Shown: one piece after another, positions 1-9,763 of the stretch
Layout: every line of letters starts with the position of its first letter
Position numbering within the stretch: position 1 is the stretch's first letter
NCBI GenBank assembly: GCA_905182865.1
Contig: CAJJCY010000003.1
Coordinates: forward strand, 159,001 to 223,000
Length of the DNA stretch: 64,000 bases
Source: an uncultured SAR324 cluster bacterium
Lineage (GTDB): Bacteria > SAR324 > NAC60-12
Direction: 5' to 3'
Notes under the pieces: generated by a model
Databases searched by the model: none
Seen by the model: only the letters and a program-made list of their open reading frames with translations
What the model was told of the DNA's origin: nothing
Made by a program: the position numbers and the translations under genes

Positions 1-819
1 ACGGAAAAGATTAAACACATCCTGATCCTTGCCCTTGATATCAAGTACCATTTGTCTCTCGAAAATCCTGCTCATGGCTCGAATCTGATCTCGGTACTGA
101 GCTGATTTTTCATACTCAAGTTTTTTGGACGACTGCTTCATCCGCTGTTCCAGTTCCCTCAGGAGTTCCTTATCACGACCTTTTAAAAACAAGCGAACCT
201 GGCGTACCACTTTTCCATACTCTTCCACAGAAACAACACCCCGACATGGAGCAAGGCAGCGTTTCATTTGAAAATTGAGACAGGGACGGTATGTCTTTTT
301 TCCATCGAGCAGCATTTTGCTGGTACGCAGCGGGAAATATGTCATGACTGCTTTCAACACCTGGCGGGCATCTTTCACAGAAGTATATGGTCCATAATAT
401 TCTGATTTTGCATCAATTTTTTCACGAACCAGCATAAGGCGCGGATACATTTCTCCAACAGTCAGTTTGCAGTACGGATACGATTTTCCATCCTTAAGAG
501 CCACGTTGTAACGGGGATGGTGTCTTTTGATCAACTGTTCTTCCAGAATCAGCGCTTCTGCTTCAGTGTCTGTAACAATCAGGGAAAAATCATGGATACG
601 GGAGACCATGAGTTGGATCCGTAAATTGTGTTTGGCAGAGTTGTTAAAATAGGAACGGACGCGGTTGCGGATGGATTTGGATTTGCCGATGTAGAGGATG
701 CTTTGTTGATCATCCTTGAAAAGATAAACTCCGGGAAGGTTCGGCAGGTTGGAGAGTTTATCCCGTACGGAAGAAATGTCTCCGCCACCTTTTACAGCAT
801 GGCGGGTTTCTTTGTTCAT
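1..819 (-). CDS. uvrC: Excinuclease ABC subunit C, N-terminal part (gene runs off the left edge)
   Basis: UvrC makes the dual incisions around bulky DNA lesions in UvrABC nucleotide excision repair. The 273 codons visible hold the GIY-YIG nuclease domain at residues about 20-100, with LPGVYLFKD and LYIGKSKSIRNR where the family has its GVY and YIGK motifs. The cysteine cluster with CLNFQMKRCLAPC follows near residues 165-185, and the start of the UvrB-binding region (YEKSAQYRDQI) lies near the edge. The C-terminal EndoV-like nuclease and HhH domains are outside the window. The ATG at 819 lies 5 bases after the stop of the upstream DsbA-like gene, which suggests co-transcription; no strong ribosome-binding site is visible. 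Identification is firm from the motifs. Confidence 0.95.
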   Translation of the reverse strand, partial: MNKETRHAVKGGGDISSVRDKLSNLPNLPGVYLFKDDQQSILYIGKSKSIRNRVRSYFNNSAKHNLRIQLMVSRIHDFSLIVTDTEAEALILEEQLIKRHHPRYNVALKDGKSYPYCKLTVGEMYPRLMLVREKIDAKSEYYGPYTSVKDARQVLKAVMTYFPLRTSKMLLDGKKTYRPCLNFQMKRCLAPCRGVVSVEEYGKVVRQVRLFLKGRDKELLRELEQRMKQSSKKLEYEKSAQYRDQIRAMSRIFERQMVLDIKGKDQDVFNLFR

Positions 820-824
820 TTTGA

Positions 825-1433
825 TTACTGCATCAAATCTACAATTGTTTCAGGAACTTTTTTTACAAAATCGTCCATTGTTCCATATAGTCCAATGTCC
901 ATTTTAAGCGCATATTGAATGACCACTGTTGGTGTGCCAGACACACCATAAAGGGCTGCTTTACGTTCTCCGTCCTTTATCAACTGGTTGACCCACTTTT
1001 GGTCTTTCTCTTTTTGAAACTCTTTGTGCATTCCAAGCGAACGTGCGAGATAATTTGTGATTCCCTGATCAAACACATTTACTCCATGCGTGAAACTTGC
1101 CTTGAAAAGTTCATCTTTGATCATATCCGCTTTGCCAATTTTTCTTGCCACATAGTAGAGACGCAAAGGGGAATCATCCTGTCCACGGAAGACAATTGGA
1201 ATGTCGATAAATTCTATTTTGTCTGCAAATATTTTGCGGAAGTTTCTCGAGGCTTTGTGAAGATTATTGCAGTGAGTGCAGCCGAAATTCATAAACTCCT
1301 CATAAACAACTTTTTTAAGACTATGTGCAGCAGGTACATTCCCAACTACATCATAGTGCCCCTGGATGGATCCTTTGGCCGAAATAGAACACGCAAGGAC
1401 CAACCCAAAGATTATTAATACTAATTTATGCAT
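825..1433 (-). CDS. DsbA-like thiol:disulfide oxidoreductase, exported
   Basis: About 202 residues with a thioredoxin-fold active site CTHC (in FMNFGCTHCNNLH, residues about 48-60) and the cis-proline loop SGTPT near residue 165, as in DsbA-family oxidases that form disulfides in periplasmic proteins. The N-terminus is a hydrophobic export signal, LVLIIFGLVLA, followed by CS; it could be a lipobox but is a poor match. The open frame extends upstream to 1538, but the ATG at 1433 has GGAG eight bases before it and begins the signal peptide, so I chose it. It lies directly upstream of uvrC on the same strand. A VKOR-like protein at 26.8 kb could be its re-oxidant, which is inference. Confidence 0.85.
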   Translation of the reverse strand: MHKLVLIIFGLVLACSISAKGSIQGHYDVVGNVPAAHSLKKVVYEEFMNFGCTHCNNLHKASRNFRKIFADKIEFIDIPIVFRGQDDSPLRLYYVARKIGKADMIKDELFKASFTHGVNVFDQGITNYLARSLGMHKEFQKEKDQKWVNQLIKDGERKAALYGVSGTPTVVIQYALKMDIGLYGTMDDFVKKVPETIVDLMQ

Positions 1434-1608
1434 TTCTTTACTCCAATTTTTTGTTGATGATGTTCTGTTTTTGTCTTTCCGGGTGAATCGCATCGCAAAC
1501 CCGGAATCGATAAGTCTTACAGAATATTTTTTTCTCAAACTTAGCGAGCATCTGGTTCCCGGAACAAATCATTGATGACTAATAAATTACTTTTTGAGCA
1601 AACCCTAT

Positions 1609-2367
1609 TTATTTAGTTTGTGAAAGGTCTCCCCACAAAAACTGCAGAATCGCCACAGCAGACACTGCGGCAGTTTCCGTTCTAAGAATCCTTGGGCCAA
1701 GATCCACCGGACACATTCCGGAACTGAGCGCCAAATCAATTTCCTCCAGATGAAACCCTCCTTCCGGACCAATCAACACCCTCTGATGCTCCTTTGGTTT
1801 TGCTCGGTCTGCAAGGATGCAATTTTTCCAGGAAACAGAATCAGTCGATCCTGGGGAAAGTACCCATGAATTTGGACATTCAGGAAGTACAGACAAAGCT
1901 GTCTCCAGATTCGAATGCCAATATATCTCGGGATGGAATTGCCGTCCGCACTGTTTGCAAGCCTCCAAGGCAATACGCTCCCAGCGTACCATTTGACGCT
2001 CAGCCTGTGAAGTACTGAATACTTTTGAAGAATAAATGCCACCAAAAAAATCCAAACGATGAACACCAAGTTCAGTCGTTTTTTGCAGAATAAAATCCAA
2101 TGCTTTTTCTTTGGGCAAGGCCTGCAAAATTTCCAACCGAAGAGGTGACTGAGGCGGAACCGCAACCGTTTTTTCCGGAACAAACTTGAGAGAATTCCGG
2201 GAAAGGTTTTGCAAAACTACTTCAAAACGACGGCCCTGTTCATCCTGAATGAGAAAATAATCGCCGACACGCAGACGACGTGATTTCAGAATATGCCCTG
2301 CTTCTTCACCCTTTAGTTCATATTGCCTGCCGCATTCAAGCACTCCGTCAAAAATAAAATACGACAT
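1609..2367 (-). CDS. rsmE: 16S rRNA (uracil-1498-N3)-methyltransferase
   Basis: RsmE methylates N3 of U1498 in 16S rRNA in the cytoplasm using S-adenosylmethionine. The 252 residues match the family length. The N-terminal PUA-like part contains HILKSRRLRVGD (about residues 26-37). The C-terminal SPOUT knot carries the SAM-binding GPEGGF (about residues 199-204) and LGPRILRTETA (about 223-233). The ATG at 2367 lies 9 bases downstream of the clpA stop, so it is the last gene of the clpS-clpA-rsmE run on the minus strand. Confidence 0.93.
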   Translation of the reverse strand: MSYFIFDGVLECGRQYELKGEEAGHILKSRRLRVGDYFLIQDEQGRRFEVVLQNLSRNSLKFVPEKTVAVPPQSPLRLEILQALPKEKALDFILQKTTELGVHRLDFFGGIYSSKVFSTSQAERQMVRWERIALEACKQCGRQFHPEIYWHSNLETALSVLPECPNSWVLSPGSTDSVSWKNCILADRAKPKEHQRVLIGPEGGFHLEEIDLALSSGMCPVDLGPRILRTETAAVSAVAILQFLWGDLSQTK

Positions 2368-2376
2368 TTTTCCTTA

Positions 2377-4616
2377 TCAGGAATACTTAAACTTCAGTTG
2401 GTCTTTTTTCAGACCAATGCTGACCTCTCCTCCATTTTCCAGCTTTCCAAACAAAACCTCATCTGCAAGTACGGTTTCAATTTCACGCTGAATCGTACGT
2501 CCCATCGGACGTGCACCGAATATTGGATCATAACCTGTTTTGGCTAACCAGTTTTTTGCTGCATCCGTTACATTGATAATTACTTTTTGCTGCTGAAGTT
2601 TGACTTCCAACTCCACCAGCATTTTTTCTACAACCATCAAAACAACCTCTTCAGGAAGACCTGAAAATGTAATGATGTTGTCCAGACGGTTGCGGAATTC
2701 CGGACTGAACATTTTTTCAATAGCTTTTTTGGAAGGACCTTTGGGGGTACTACCACCAAATCCAATGGTGGTAGTACCCATTTCTTTGGCACCAACATTG
2801 GAAGTCATAACCAATACAACATTGCGGAAATCCGCCTCACGACCATTGTTGTCCGTCAATGTTGCATGATCCATAACCTGCAGCAAAATATTGAAAATAT
2901 CCGGATGTGCTTTTTCGATTTCATCCAGTAAGATAACAGAGTAAGGTTTTCTTCGAACTTTCTCTGTCAGCTGTCCACCCTTCATCATAACCTACATATC
3001 CTGGAGGTGAACCAATTAGCTTACTTACACTATGCTTTTCCATGTATTCACTCATGTCAAAGCGTTCAAAATTAATTCCCATTATAAAGGCCAGTTGCTT
3101 TGCCAGTTCTGTTTTTCCTACACCGGTGGGTCCGGTGAACAGAAAAGAGCCAATTGGATGATCCGGATGATGTAGTCCTGCACGGGAGCGCTTGATGGCC
3201 TGTACTAAAGTTGATATTGCTTCATCCTGACCAAAAACCTGCATCTGCAATTCTTTTTTCAGTTCCCGCAGTTTATCCTTATCGGTAGAATTCATCCGTT
3301 CCAAAGGAATACGTGCCATTCCTGCAACCACCTTTTCTATATCCTGTACAGCAACTGTTTTGCGTTTTGTGCCGGAACGCAACCGCACCATCGAGCCGGC
3401 CTCATCAATCACATCAATTGCCTTGTCCGGCAAATAACGCTCGTTAATGTATTTTTCAGCAAGCTCTGCAGCAGTTTTTATGGAACCGGCTGTGTAACGC
3501 AGCTTATGATGTTTTTCATATCGTGACTTCAAACCTTTGAGAATCTTGATTGTTTCCGCCAGTGTAGGTTCTGTGATGTAAGGAGCTTTTGTATAGCCTT
3601 TCCAATGGTTATTAAAATCTTTTTGTATTCTTCATAAGTTGTGGAACCGATACAGCGGATTTCTCCTTTTGCCAAAGCAGGTTTCAGCAGATTTGAAACA
3701 TCCATAGATCCCCCGCTGGTTGCGCCTGCTCCAATAATTGTGTGAATTTCATCTATGAATAAAATCGAACCCGGACGCTTTTCAAGTGCTTTCAGAACAG
3801 CTTTTATGCGTTGTTCAAAATCTCCACGAAACTTGTTCCTGCCAGTAAAGCGCCAATATCGAGAGAAAATACTTCTGTTCCTTCCAGTATTTCTGGAATG
3901 TCACCATTGAAAATCTGCAGGGCCAGTCCTTCGGCAACAGCGGTTTTTCCAACTCCAGGATCTCCCACATAAATCGGGTTGTTTTTGCGGCGTCTGCACA
4001 AAATCTGGAGAGTTCGGTTGATCTCATTTTCGCGTCCAATCAGAGGATCAATTCGGTTTTCTGCTGCCTGCAGAGTCAAGTTTTGGGTGTAAAGGTTCAG
4101 TGGGTTCTGTTCGGGACGTGTCTGTTCACCTTCTTCCTCCTCGTCTTCCAGTCCTTCATATTCAGGTCCTTCTCCCTCCTCTTCTTCCACCGGAACTTTG
4201 GCAATGCCGTGTGAAATATAATTCAGCAAATCCAGACGGGTGATATCCTGTTTCTGTAAAAAATAAGACGCATAAGACTGAGATTCCCGGTGAATTGCAA
4301 CCAATACATCCCCAACATCTGCAGAAGCTTTTCCGGAACTGTTGACATGCATGATTGCTAAATGCAGCACACGCTGAACGGCACGTGTCTGTCGTGGCAA
4401 CTTGTTTCCATCAAATTCTTCCTGTTGAGAAAAGAAATCCTCCAAATCCTGCTTGATGAGGGTTGTGTCTCCTCCACAACTTCGAATAACATTAAGTCCC
4501 GCATCATTGTGCAGCAAAGCATAGAGTATGTGTTCAACACACAAATATTCATGTCGCCGTTCAATAGCTTCACTTTGAGCTGCCATCAGGCACATTTCTA
4601 AATCTTTTGTAAACAT
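2377..4616 (-). CDS. clpA: ATP-dependent Clp protease ATP-binding subunit ClpA (frameshifted)
   Basis: ClpA unfolds ClpS-delivered and other substrates and feeds them to ClpP. The N-domain is followed by an acidic linker (runs of E at about residues 145-170). The first AAA module has Walker [14 protein letters not shown], and the second has [13 protein letters not shown] and [12 protein letters not shown]. The protein is readable only across frames. An indel near 3828-3833 breaks the sequence after LLAGT, another near 3610-3624 follows EEYKK, and an extra G near 2976-2982 breaks YVGYDEGGQLTE. About 746 codons in total matches the family. The segment after EEYKK does not resemble the usual arginine-finger stretch (RALARRFQ). 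It lies 9 bases after clpS. I treat the shifts as probable sequence errors, but a pseudogene is possible. Confidence 0.88.
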
Positions 4617-4625
4617 AAACTCAAC

Positions 4626-4928
4626 TCAATTTTCTTCCATTGTTGCCTGTAGAGGAAATTCATATTGTTTCGCCAACCCATGTACCGCTTCCACTTTCGT
4701 TTCTGCAACCTCATAAGTGTAAGAACCGCAAATTCCAATTCCGTTTTCATGAACATGAATCATGATCTGTGTTGCCTCACTTAAACTTTTTCCAAACACT
4801 GTTTCCAGTACATGCACCACAAATTCCATCGAGGTATAATTATCATTATGAAGCAGAACTCTGTAGCTTTGAGGCGGCTTCAGCTTCTTTCGCGTTTTAG
4901 TCTTCAGTTGCTCATCAATTTCACTCAT
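4626..4928 (-). CDS. clpS: ATP-dependent Clp protease adaptor ClpS
   Basis: ClpS recognises N-degron substrates and delivers them to ClpAP. The 100 residues are the usual length. The core motif [20 protein letters not shown] (residues about 22-41) contains the conserved LHND and the Met/Asp residues that line the N-degron pocket, and MIHVHENG and EVAETKV follow as in the family. It is intact and sits immediately upstream of clpA on the minus strand, the usual partnership. Confidence 0.95.
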   Translation of the reverse strand: MSEIDEQLKTKTRKKLKPPQSYRVLLHNDNYTSMEFVVHVLETVFGKSLSEATQIMIHVHENGIGICGSYTYEVAETKVEAVHGLAKQYEFPLQATMEEN

Positions 4929-5067
4929 TATTTTCCCCCGTAAACCCCACCCTGATTTTCAAACTAATCCAATTCTGCATGAAAATTTTAAACAAATCGT
5001 TTTTCTGTAGATAATTGCACTTTAACTCATTTTTTAGTTAAGTCAATTTGTTTTTTAATATTTTTCA

Positions 5068-6024
5068 TTAATTTGCCTTCACTCTTACTTCCAGTGCGGA
5101 ATCGATATCCTTCAAAAATACCCGACTATTGGGCTGAATACTGTGTGTAAGCCAGACATTTCCACCAATAATTGAGCCTTCTCCAATCACCACATCTCCT
5201 AAAATTGTTGCGCCGGAATACACGATCACGTTGTTTTCGATAGTTGGATGACGCTTTAAATTCGGGTTAGCCAGAGAATGCTGTGGACTGAGTGCTCCTA
5301 AAGTAACACCCTGATAAAGCCGGATCTGATCCTTGATTACTGCAGTTTCCCCAATCACGATACCGGTGCCGTGATCAATCATCAGGCCTTTCCCAATTGA
5401 AACACCCGGATGAATATCAATTCCGGTTTGTGAATGAATGTGTTCAGTCATGATTCTTGGAATCAAAGGCACGCTCCTTTCGTGCAAAAAATGCGCAATT
5501 CTAAAGACACTTACTGCCTGAAGACCAGGGTAGGCCAGCACAATCTCACGCTTGCTGACCGATGCAGGATCACCTTGAAGAATTGCGTCAACATCCTCAG
5601 AGAGAACTTCACGCAGTTCCGGAATGTATTCCAGAAATTCGAAAGCAATATTTTCAACCTGTTCTCCAAATTCAGGCTTTTCCTCACAGTTTTCTCCTTC
5701 CTGCGAAGCCTTCCAGCAAAGAACCAGCTCTATGAATTCCTTGAGGCGGTAGAAAATCGAGACCGTTTGCTGTCCAACAATATGAGGTAAATTGAGATTA
5801 TCAAAAGACTCCTGCCGGATTAAACCGGGAAACAGCAGTACCTGAATATCTTCAACCAGTTTAACAATACTTTTCTTAGTCGGTAAAGCAACCACGCCGA
5901 TATGTTCTATTTCCGGATGTTTCCGGTAAGATGCCATCAGGGCATCAATTGTTTTTTGCAGCCTTTTTCCCTTATCTTTTGACATCGTTTGGTTACTTGT
6001 TTGAAAATGATAATTCCGAACCAT
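5068..6024 (-). CDS. cysE: Serine O-acetyltransferase, EpsC/SAT type
   Basis: Catalyses O-acetylserine formation from serine and acetyl-CoA, the first step of cysteine synthesis. The N-terminal two thirds is alpha-helical. The C-terminal left-handed beta-helix contains HIHSQTGIDIHPGVSIGKG, then MIDHGTGIVIGETAVI with the catalytic His region, and YQGVTLGA. The long N-terminal domain (318 residues) is typical of the EpsC-type enzymes. The start could also be Met14 (5985); neither has a clear ribosome-binding site. It stands alone, with about 140 AT-rich bases separating it from clpS. Confidence 0.9.
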   Translation of the reverse strand: MVRNYHFQTSNQTMSKDKGKRLQKTIDALMASYRKHPEIEHIGVVALPTKKSIVKLVEDIQVLLFPGLIRQESFDNLNLPHIVGQQTVSIFYRLKEFIELVLCWKASQEGENCEEKPEFGEQVENIAFEFLEYIPELREVLSEDVDAILQGDPASVSKREIVLAYPGLQAVSVFRIAHFLHERSVPLIPRIMTEHIHSQTGIDIHPGVSIGKGLMIDHGTGIVIGETAVIKDQIRLYQGVTLGALSPQHSLANPNLKRHPTIENNVIVYSGATILGDVVIGEGSIIGGNVWLTHSIQPNSRVFLKDIDSALEVRVKAN

Positions 6025-6152
6025 TTCATTGAAGAAATAATGTTCTGGAATTGAGTTGAATGAAACTAACTGTTATGCTGTAAAATATAACTCAAAAATG
6101 ATACGGTTTTGAACCTTTTTGCGAAAGTATCTAAAATAATCTCCGGTTTAGA

Positions 6153-6824
6153 ATGCAAAGCTACAAAAAAGAATTTGCCGAATTTCTTGTACGTGCAGAA
6201 GCCCTGCAATTTGGGGAGTTCACGCTCAAAAGCGGGCGCAACTCACCTTACTTTTTTAATTCCTCAAAATTCAACACCGGCCCCCTGATTGAAGAACTGG
6301 GTCGATACTATGCTTCAGCAATTGAGGAAAATGCTCCAAACTGCAGTTTAATCTTCGGTCCTGCTTACAAAGGAATACCTTTGTGCGTTTCTGCGGCCAC
6401 AGCTTTGTCGAGCAGTCTTAACCAGAATATAGGATATTTCTTTAATCGAAAAGAGAAAAAGACACATGGTGACCAGGGATCGCTTGTTGGTCAGCTGCCG
6501 TTGGCGAAAGATTCGGTGGTTATGGTTGATGATGTGTTCACTGATGGATTGACTAAAATCGAGTCTGTTGCCATGATTCGGGAGCTTTGCGGGGTTAAGT
6601 TTACCGGGGTTTTAGTGGTACTTGACCGGATGGAAAAAAATTCTCTGGGACGTGATGCCATTGCGGATTTTGAACAAATAACCGGCGTTCCAGTCTGGTC
6701 TATCATCACTATCCGTGAAGTTTGTGATTATCTGAAAAATCGTGAAATAGACGGGCACGTTGTTTTGGATGAGGATATATTCCTAAAAATAGAGCATTAT
6801 CTTGAAGAACACAGTGTCCGTTAG
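6153..6824 (+). CDS. pyrE: Orotate phosphoribosyltransferase
   Basis: Converts orotate and PRPP to orotidine 5'-phosphate in pyrimidine synthesis. Residues 1-60 carry the family opening (FGEFTLKSGRNSPYFFN). GPAYKGIPL (about 69-77) and FFNRKEKKTHG (about 95-105) line the substrate site. The PRPP-binding loop is VVMVDDVFTDGLT at about residues 122-134. The 223 residues are close to the usual length. It is monocistronic on the plus strand and divergent from the serine acetyltransferase gene across 128 bases. Confidence 0.94.
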   Translation: MQSYKKEFAEFLVRAEALQFGEFTLKSGRNSPYFFNSSKFNTGPLIEELGRYYASAIEENAPNCSLIFGPAYKGIPLCVSAATALSSSLNQNIGYFFNRKEKKTHGDQGSLVGQLPLAKDSVVMVDDVFTDGLTKIESVAMIRELCGVKFTGVLVVLDRMEKNSLGRDAIADFEQITGVPVWSIITIREVCDYLKNREIDGHVVLDEDIFLKIEHYLEEHSVR

Positions 6825-6919
6825 CAAGGTCCGGAAAGTAAAATACTTATCATTCTATTTACCTTTGTTTCTCTTGAGTCGTGAATTCTAGCATGATACT
6901 GATATTATTAATTGCAGAG

Positions 6920-6999
6920 TGTCATCTTGACCGAAGAGAGAGATCAAAAAAAGTGTGGTTTCCTTATATGGTCCATCATAGTACATTCGGGATGATATG
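6920..6999 (+). repeat. Dispersed MITE-like repeat, copy 1
   Basis: An 80-base segment starting TGTCATCTTGACCGAAG and ending TTCGGGATGATA. A second copy in the opposite orientation lies at 43772-43848. The two ends are roughly inverted copies of one another (TGTCATCYYGA against TYGGGATGA), as in small non-autonomous palindromic elements. No coding potential. It occupies the pyrE to HEPN intergenic gap. Confidence 0.6.
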
Positions 7000-7034
7000 A
7001 TAAAACTCGTAACTGTTTAGTATTTACAACAAAT

Positions 7035-7469
7035 ATGCAAAAAACACAGGAGTCTGAACAAAGCATTCAGCGTGCCCGGGTTTATTGGGAGCAATCCAAA
7101 GAAGACCTGGAAATGGCCAAATCCTTTATCAAAACAAATCCGGATACTAGCTGTCTGCTGAGCAACCAGGCTGCGATCAATGCCTTCAGTTCAATTTTGC
7201 AGGCACATGGTCATTTTCAGCTTCCGGCTTACTCTTCAACTGAAATGCTCAACATATGCAGTTCTGTTGCATCGGAAGTCGAGGAAACACGCTCGCAGTG
7301 TGAGGTACTTGACAGTGCCCTAAATCGGGATTTACTGGGACACACCCGTCCAAAAAATATCCAGTTCACACCGGCATTCGCCAAAACTTCCTACGAAGCA
7401 AGCAGGCAAATTCACAAAATTATCAAAGCCTACTGGAGAGAGAACAAAGTGCGATTTTTTGCTCCATGA
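7035..7469 (+). CDS. HEPN-domain-like small helical protein
   Basis: 144 residues, predicted all alpha-helical. The arrangement RARVYWEQSKEDLEMAKSF followed by LLSNQAAINAFSSILQAHG resembles HEPN domains (a helix starting with A-x-x-DL-x-x-A, then Q-x-A-x-x-A). HEPN proteins are often RNases or toxins paired with a nucleotidyltransferase (MNT) antitoxin. The RNase motif R-x4-6-H is not evident and no MNT partner gene adjoins it, so a toxin role is not supported. Function unassigned beyond the fold guess. No clear ribosome-binding site. Confidence 0.55.
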   Translation: MQKTQESEQSIQRARVYWEQSKEDLEMAKSFIKTNPDTSCLLSNQAAINAFSSILQAHGHFQLPAYSSTEMLNICSSVASEVEETRSQCEVLDSALNRDLLGHTRPKNIQFTPAFAKTSYEASRQIHKIIKAYWRENKVRFFAP

Positions 7470-7561
7470 TTAGATGTTATCAGTTAATCTGTGTCGGCAT
7501 TCGAGTTGTTAATATTTGGAATAACACTCTGTTCAGGTTCAGAAAAATAGCCATCAGTTTT

Positions 7562-7622
7562 TAGCTGTCAGCAATCGGTATAAAAATCTGGCTTGTACTC
7601 TGAAACTGATTACTGATAGCTA
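7562..7622. repeat. Inverted repeat, 18-base arms
   Basis: Left arm TAGCTGTCAGCAATCGGT (7562-7579) and right arm ACTGATTACTGATAGCTA (7605-7622) are imperfect reverse complements with a 25-base loop. It sits just upstream of the Nudix gene start. Sequences of this TAGCTGTCAG type are common dispersed intergenic palindromes in bacteria. It could form a hairpin in RNA but has no T-run, so I do not call it a terminator. Confidence 0.5.
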
Positions 7623-7644
7623 ATAATCTTTATTTTTCGACACC

Positions 7645-8328
7645 ATGCTAAATAAAATAAGACACGGTCTTGCCGGACACCACCCACTTAAAAATACACA
7701 AATCGAAAAGCGTGCCTCTGTGCTTATACCTTTGCTTGAATCTGAGGGCGAACTATTTGTCCTGCTGACTCTTCGTTCGAAGCAACTGCGCTCGCATGCA
7801 GGACAGGTTTCTTTCCCGGGAGGGAAGCAGGACACACAGGATGAAAATTCACTGGAAACTGCACTCCGTGAAACCCATGAAGAAATAGGTCTGCCTCCGG
7901 AAAACGTAGAAATTATAGGCACATTAGACCAGATTCTCTCGCTGCATTATTATCTAGTCACGCCCTTTGTCGGTCTCATTCCCGAAAAATTTTCGCCTCT
8001 TCTAAATACAGCTGAAATTGAATCAGTCTTCAAGGTGCCCCTCACCTTTTTCATGAACGGCGACAGTCACTTGGCAGAGGAATTCAAAACACCGATTGCA
8101 AATGTACTGGTACATCATTTTGATTATCATGGTTTTGATATTTGGGGCCTGACTGCTAAACTGATTTTACGTCTACTGGAAATCGGTCTCGGTCACATTC
8201 CAGATTTTCAAGTACATCATCCGGACTCCCCAAACTGGATGGAAAGGGCGCTGGATTTTTCGGGAGAAGAGCTGCCGTTTGATTTAAAACCGCTCAGCCA
8301 TTCTGAACAAGGGAAGGTACATCGATAA
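7645..8328 (+). CDS. Nudix hydrolase, CoA pyrophosphatase (NudL) type
   Basis: The 227 residues contain a Nudix box in the CoA-pyrophosphatase form: FPGGKQD, then ALRETHEEIGL, with the metal-binding REx2EE, at about residues 57-86. The preceding LTLRSKQLRSHAGQVSFPGG is the UPF0035-like sequence that marks NudL-type enzymes, which cleave CoA and its thioesters to 4'-phosphopantetheine compounds and 3',5'-ADP. The last 45 bases overlap, tail to tail, the 3' end of the GspF-like gene on the other strand. Confidence 0.88.
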   Translation: MLNKIRHGLAGHHPLKNTQIEKRASVLIPLLESEGELFVLLTLRSKQLRSHAGQVSFPGGKQDTQDENSLETALRETHEEIGLPPENVEIIGTLDQILSLHYYLVTPFVGLIPEKFSPLLNTAEIESVFKVPLTFFMNGDSHLAEEFKTPIANVLVHHFDYHGFDIWGLTAKLILRLLEIGLGHIPDFQVHHPDSPNWMERALDFSGEELPFDLKPLSHSEQGKVHR

Positions 8329-9453
8329 GAGAAATCCAAGCACGCCTAAAGCGATCAAAATCATCAACAGCGGTTCAATCAGCGTACTGGCCCAGGCCAT
8401 TATTTTTTTCAGTGCTTCCTGATTGTGTGAGCCGATTCGTGCAAAACTTGAAGGAAGGTGTCCACTTGATTCTCCGAGAGCAACCATTTTCACAAACATT
8501 GGCGAAAAAACCGGAACCATTGCATAAGCATCACACAGAGACTTACCGGAATCAACTGCTTCCCGAACCGGAGCAATTCGTTTGCGCAGTTGCTTCGGGA
8601 ACATCTCTTCCGCCAAAGCCAGTGCCTCCTGCAAATGAACACCTGTGAGAAGCATGATTTCCATACTACGACTGTAGAACAGCATCTGTATGCTTTGCTG
8701 AAGACGCTTTCCACCAGGAATCAGATTCAAGAGCCAATACCATCCAAACAATCTGTAAACACAAACAATTATTGCTCCGGAAAACAGTGTGCCTAAAATC
8801 CATGCTTCCGGATTAAAGCGCAGGGAATCACTTAATTTTACCAGAGCCCGAGTCAGCCAAAACAGGTCTTCACCAAGACCTGCGTACATCCGCTTAAACA
8901 TCGGTACCATGAAAATGACTGCCCCCAGAGACAGGACTATGAAAATACTGAAAACCACCAGAGGATAATTGAGTAGCCGTTTTTGCTCCAGAATCATTTT
9001 TTGTTGAAACTGGTAAAATTCCAACAGCATCCCCAGCACCTCTGTCAGTCGTCCGGTACTTTCCGCAACCTCAATCATTTTTGCGACAATCTGTGGAAAT
9101 GCCTGGTAGTGCCGCAAAGCACTGCTCATTGAAAGTCCGTCCCGTAAATCCTGACGAATCCGGCAGAGCAGGAAACTCAAAACACGGTCTTTTTGCTCCT
9201 GTACCGCAAACCCTAAAGCATCATCCAATTCAACTCCAGATTTGAGTAGGCGGTGCAGTTGCAGCAAAAATTCTGTGATCTCAGTATTGTTTAAACTCCT
9301 GTGCAGATGTGACTGCTGAATTTTCCAAATGCGAACCCTGTAATATCCTTCCTGCAGTAGATGCTCTTTTGCTGCCTCTCGGCTATGCGATTCCAGTGCA
9401 CCTTCGTGCAGTGAACCCTGCTTGTCAGTACCTTCCCAGTAAAAATTTCCCAC
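8284..9453 (-). CDS. Type II secretion / type IV pilus inner-membrane protein, GspF/PilC family
   Basis: 389 residues with two GspF domains, each a cytoplasmic helical bundle followed by membrane segments (hydrophobic stretches near residues 165-190, 215-235 and 365-385). The N-terminal YWEGTDKQGSLHEGALES matches the family start. Both halves carry the ALGESSGHLP/VAESTGRLTEVL-type signature. GspF/PilC proteins are the membrane platform for pilus or type II secretion ATPases. The start is GTG at 9453. No other pilus or secretion genes adjoin it; a second family member lies at 51.3 kb. Confidence 0.85.
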   Translation of the reverse strand: MGNFYWEGTDKQGSLHEGALESHSREAAKEHLLQEGYYRVRIWKIQQSHLHRSLNNTEITEFLLQLHRLLKSGVELDDALGFAVQEQKDRVLSFLLCRIRQDLRDGLSMSSALRHYQAFPQIVAKMIEVAESTGRLTEVLGMLLEFYQFQQKMILEQKRLLNYPLVVFSIFIVLSLGAVIFMVPMFKRMYAGLGEDLFWLTRALVKLSDSLRFNPEAWILGTLFSGAIIVCVYRLFGWYWLLNLIPGGKRLQQSIQMLFYSRSMEIMLLTGVHLQEALALAEEMFPKQLRKRIAPVREAVDSGKSLCDAYAMVPVFSPMFVKMVALGESSGHLPSSFARIGSHNQEALKKIMAWASTLIEPLLMILIALGVLGFLLSMYLPLFRMAERF

Positions 9454-9763
9454 GTCTGTTAATATAAGAAATTATAATCTCAATTTAACTTTATGACATA
9501 TACTCCAGTTCTTTCATTCTGACAAGAGAAAAAATTCTGTTTTTTTCATATTTTTCATGCAGGTCAGGAATAATAAATAAATTTTTGGTTTAATGATTGC
9601 ATCAGGTTCAGGCATTTATCCGGCAATCCAAGTTTTTAGGCAGGATGATGAGTGTTGTACAAGGACAGATAGTACCGGATCAGCACATAAGCCCTTTTCG
9701 GTAATTTTTGTGAGCAGTAATACTGCTGTTTGCATTTAACAACTTTTTACCCTGATAATACTT
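9454..9763. other. Intergenic region, no gene recognised
   Basis: 310 bases between divergent genes (GspF-like on minus, beta-barrel-like on plus). AT-rich, with no open frame of note and no hairpin followed by a T-run. It presumably holds both promoters, but I cannot place them with confidence. Confidence 0.5.

Noticed and set aside
1370..1400. Lipoprotein signal in the DsbA-like protein
   Set aside because: The Cys follows VLA rather than a proper lipobox, so I kept it as a general export signal.
915..1418. 167-codon plus-strand open frame
   Set aside because: It is antisense to the DsbA-like gene, which has a CxxC site, cis-Pro loop and ribosome-binding site.
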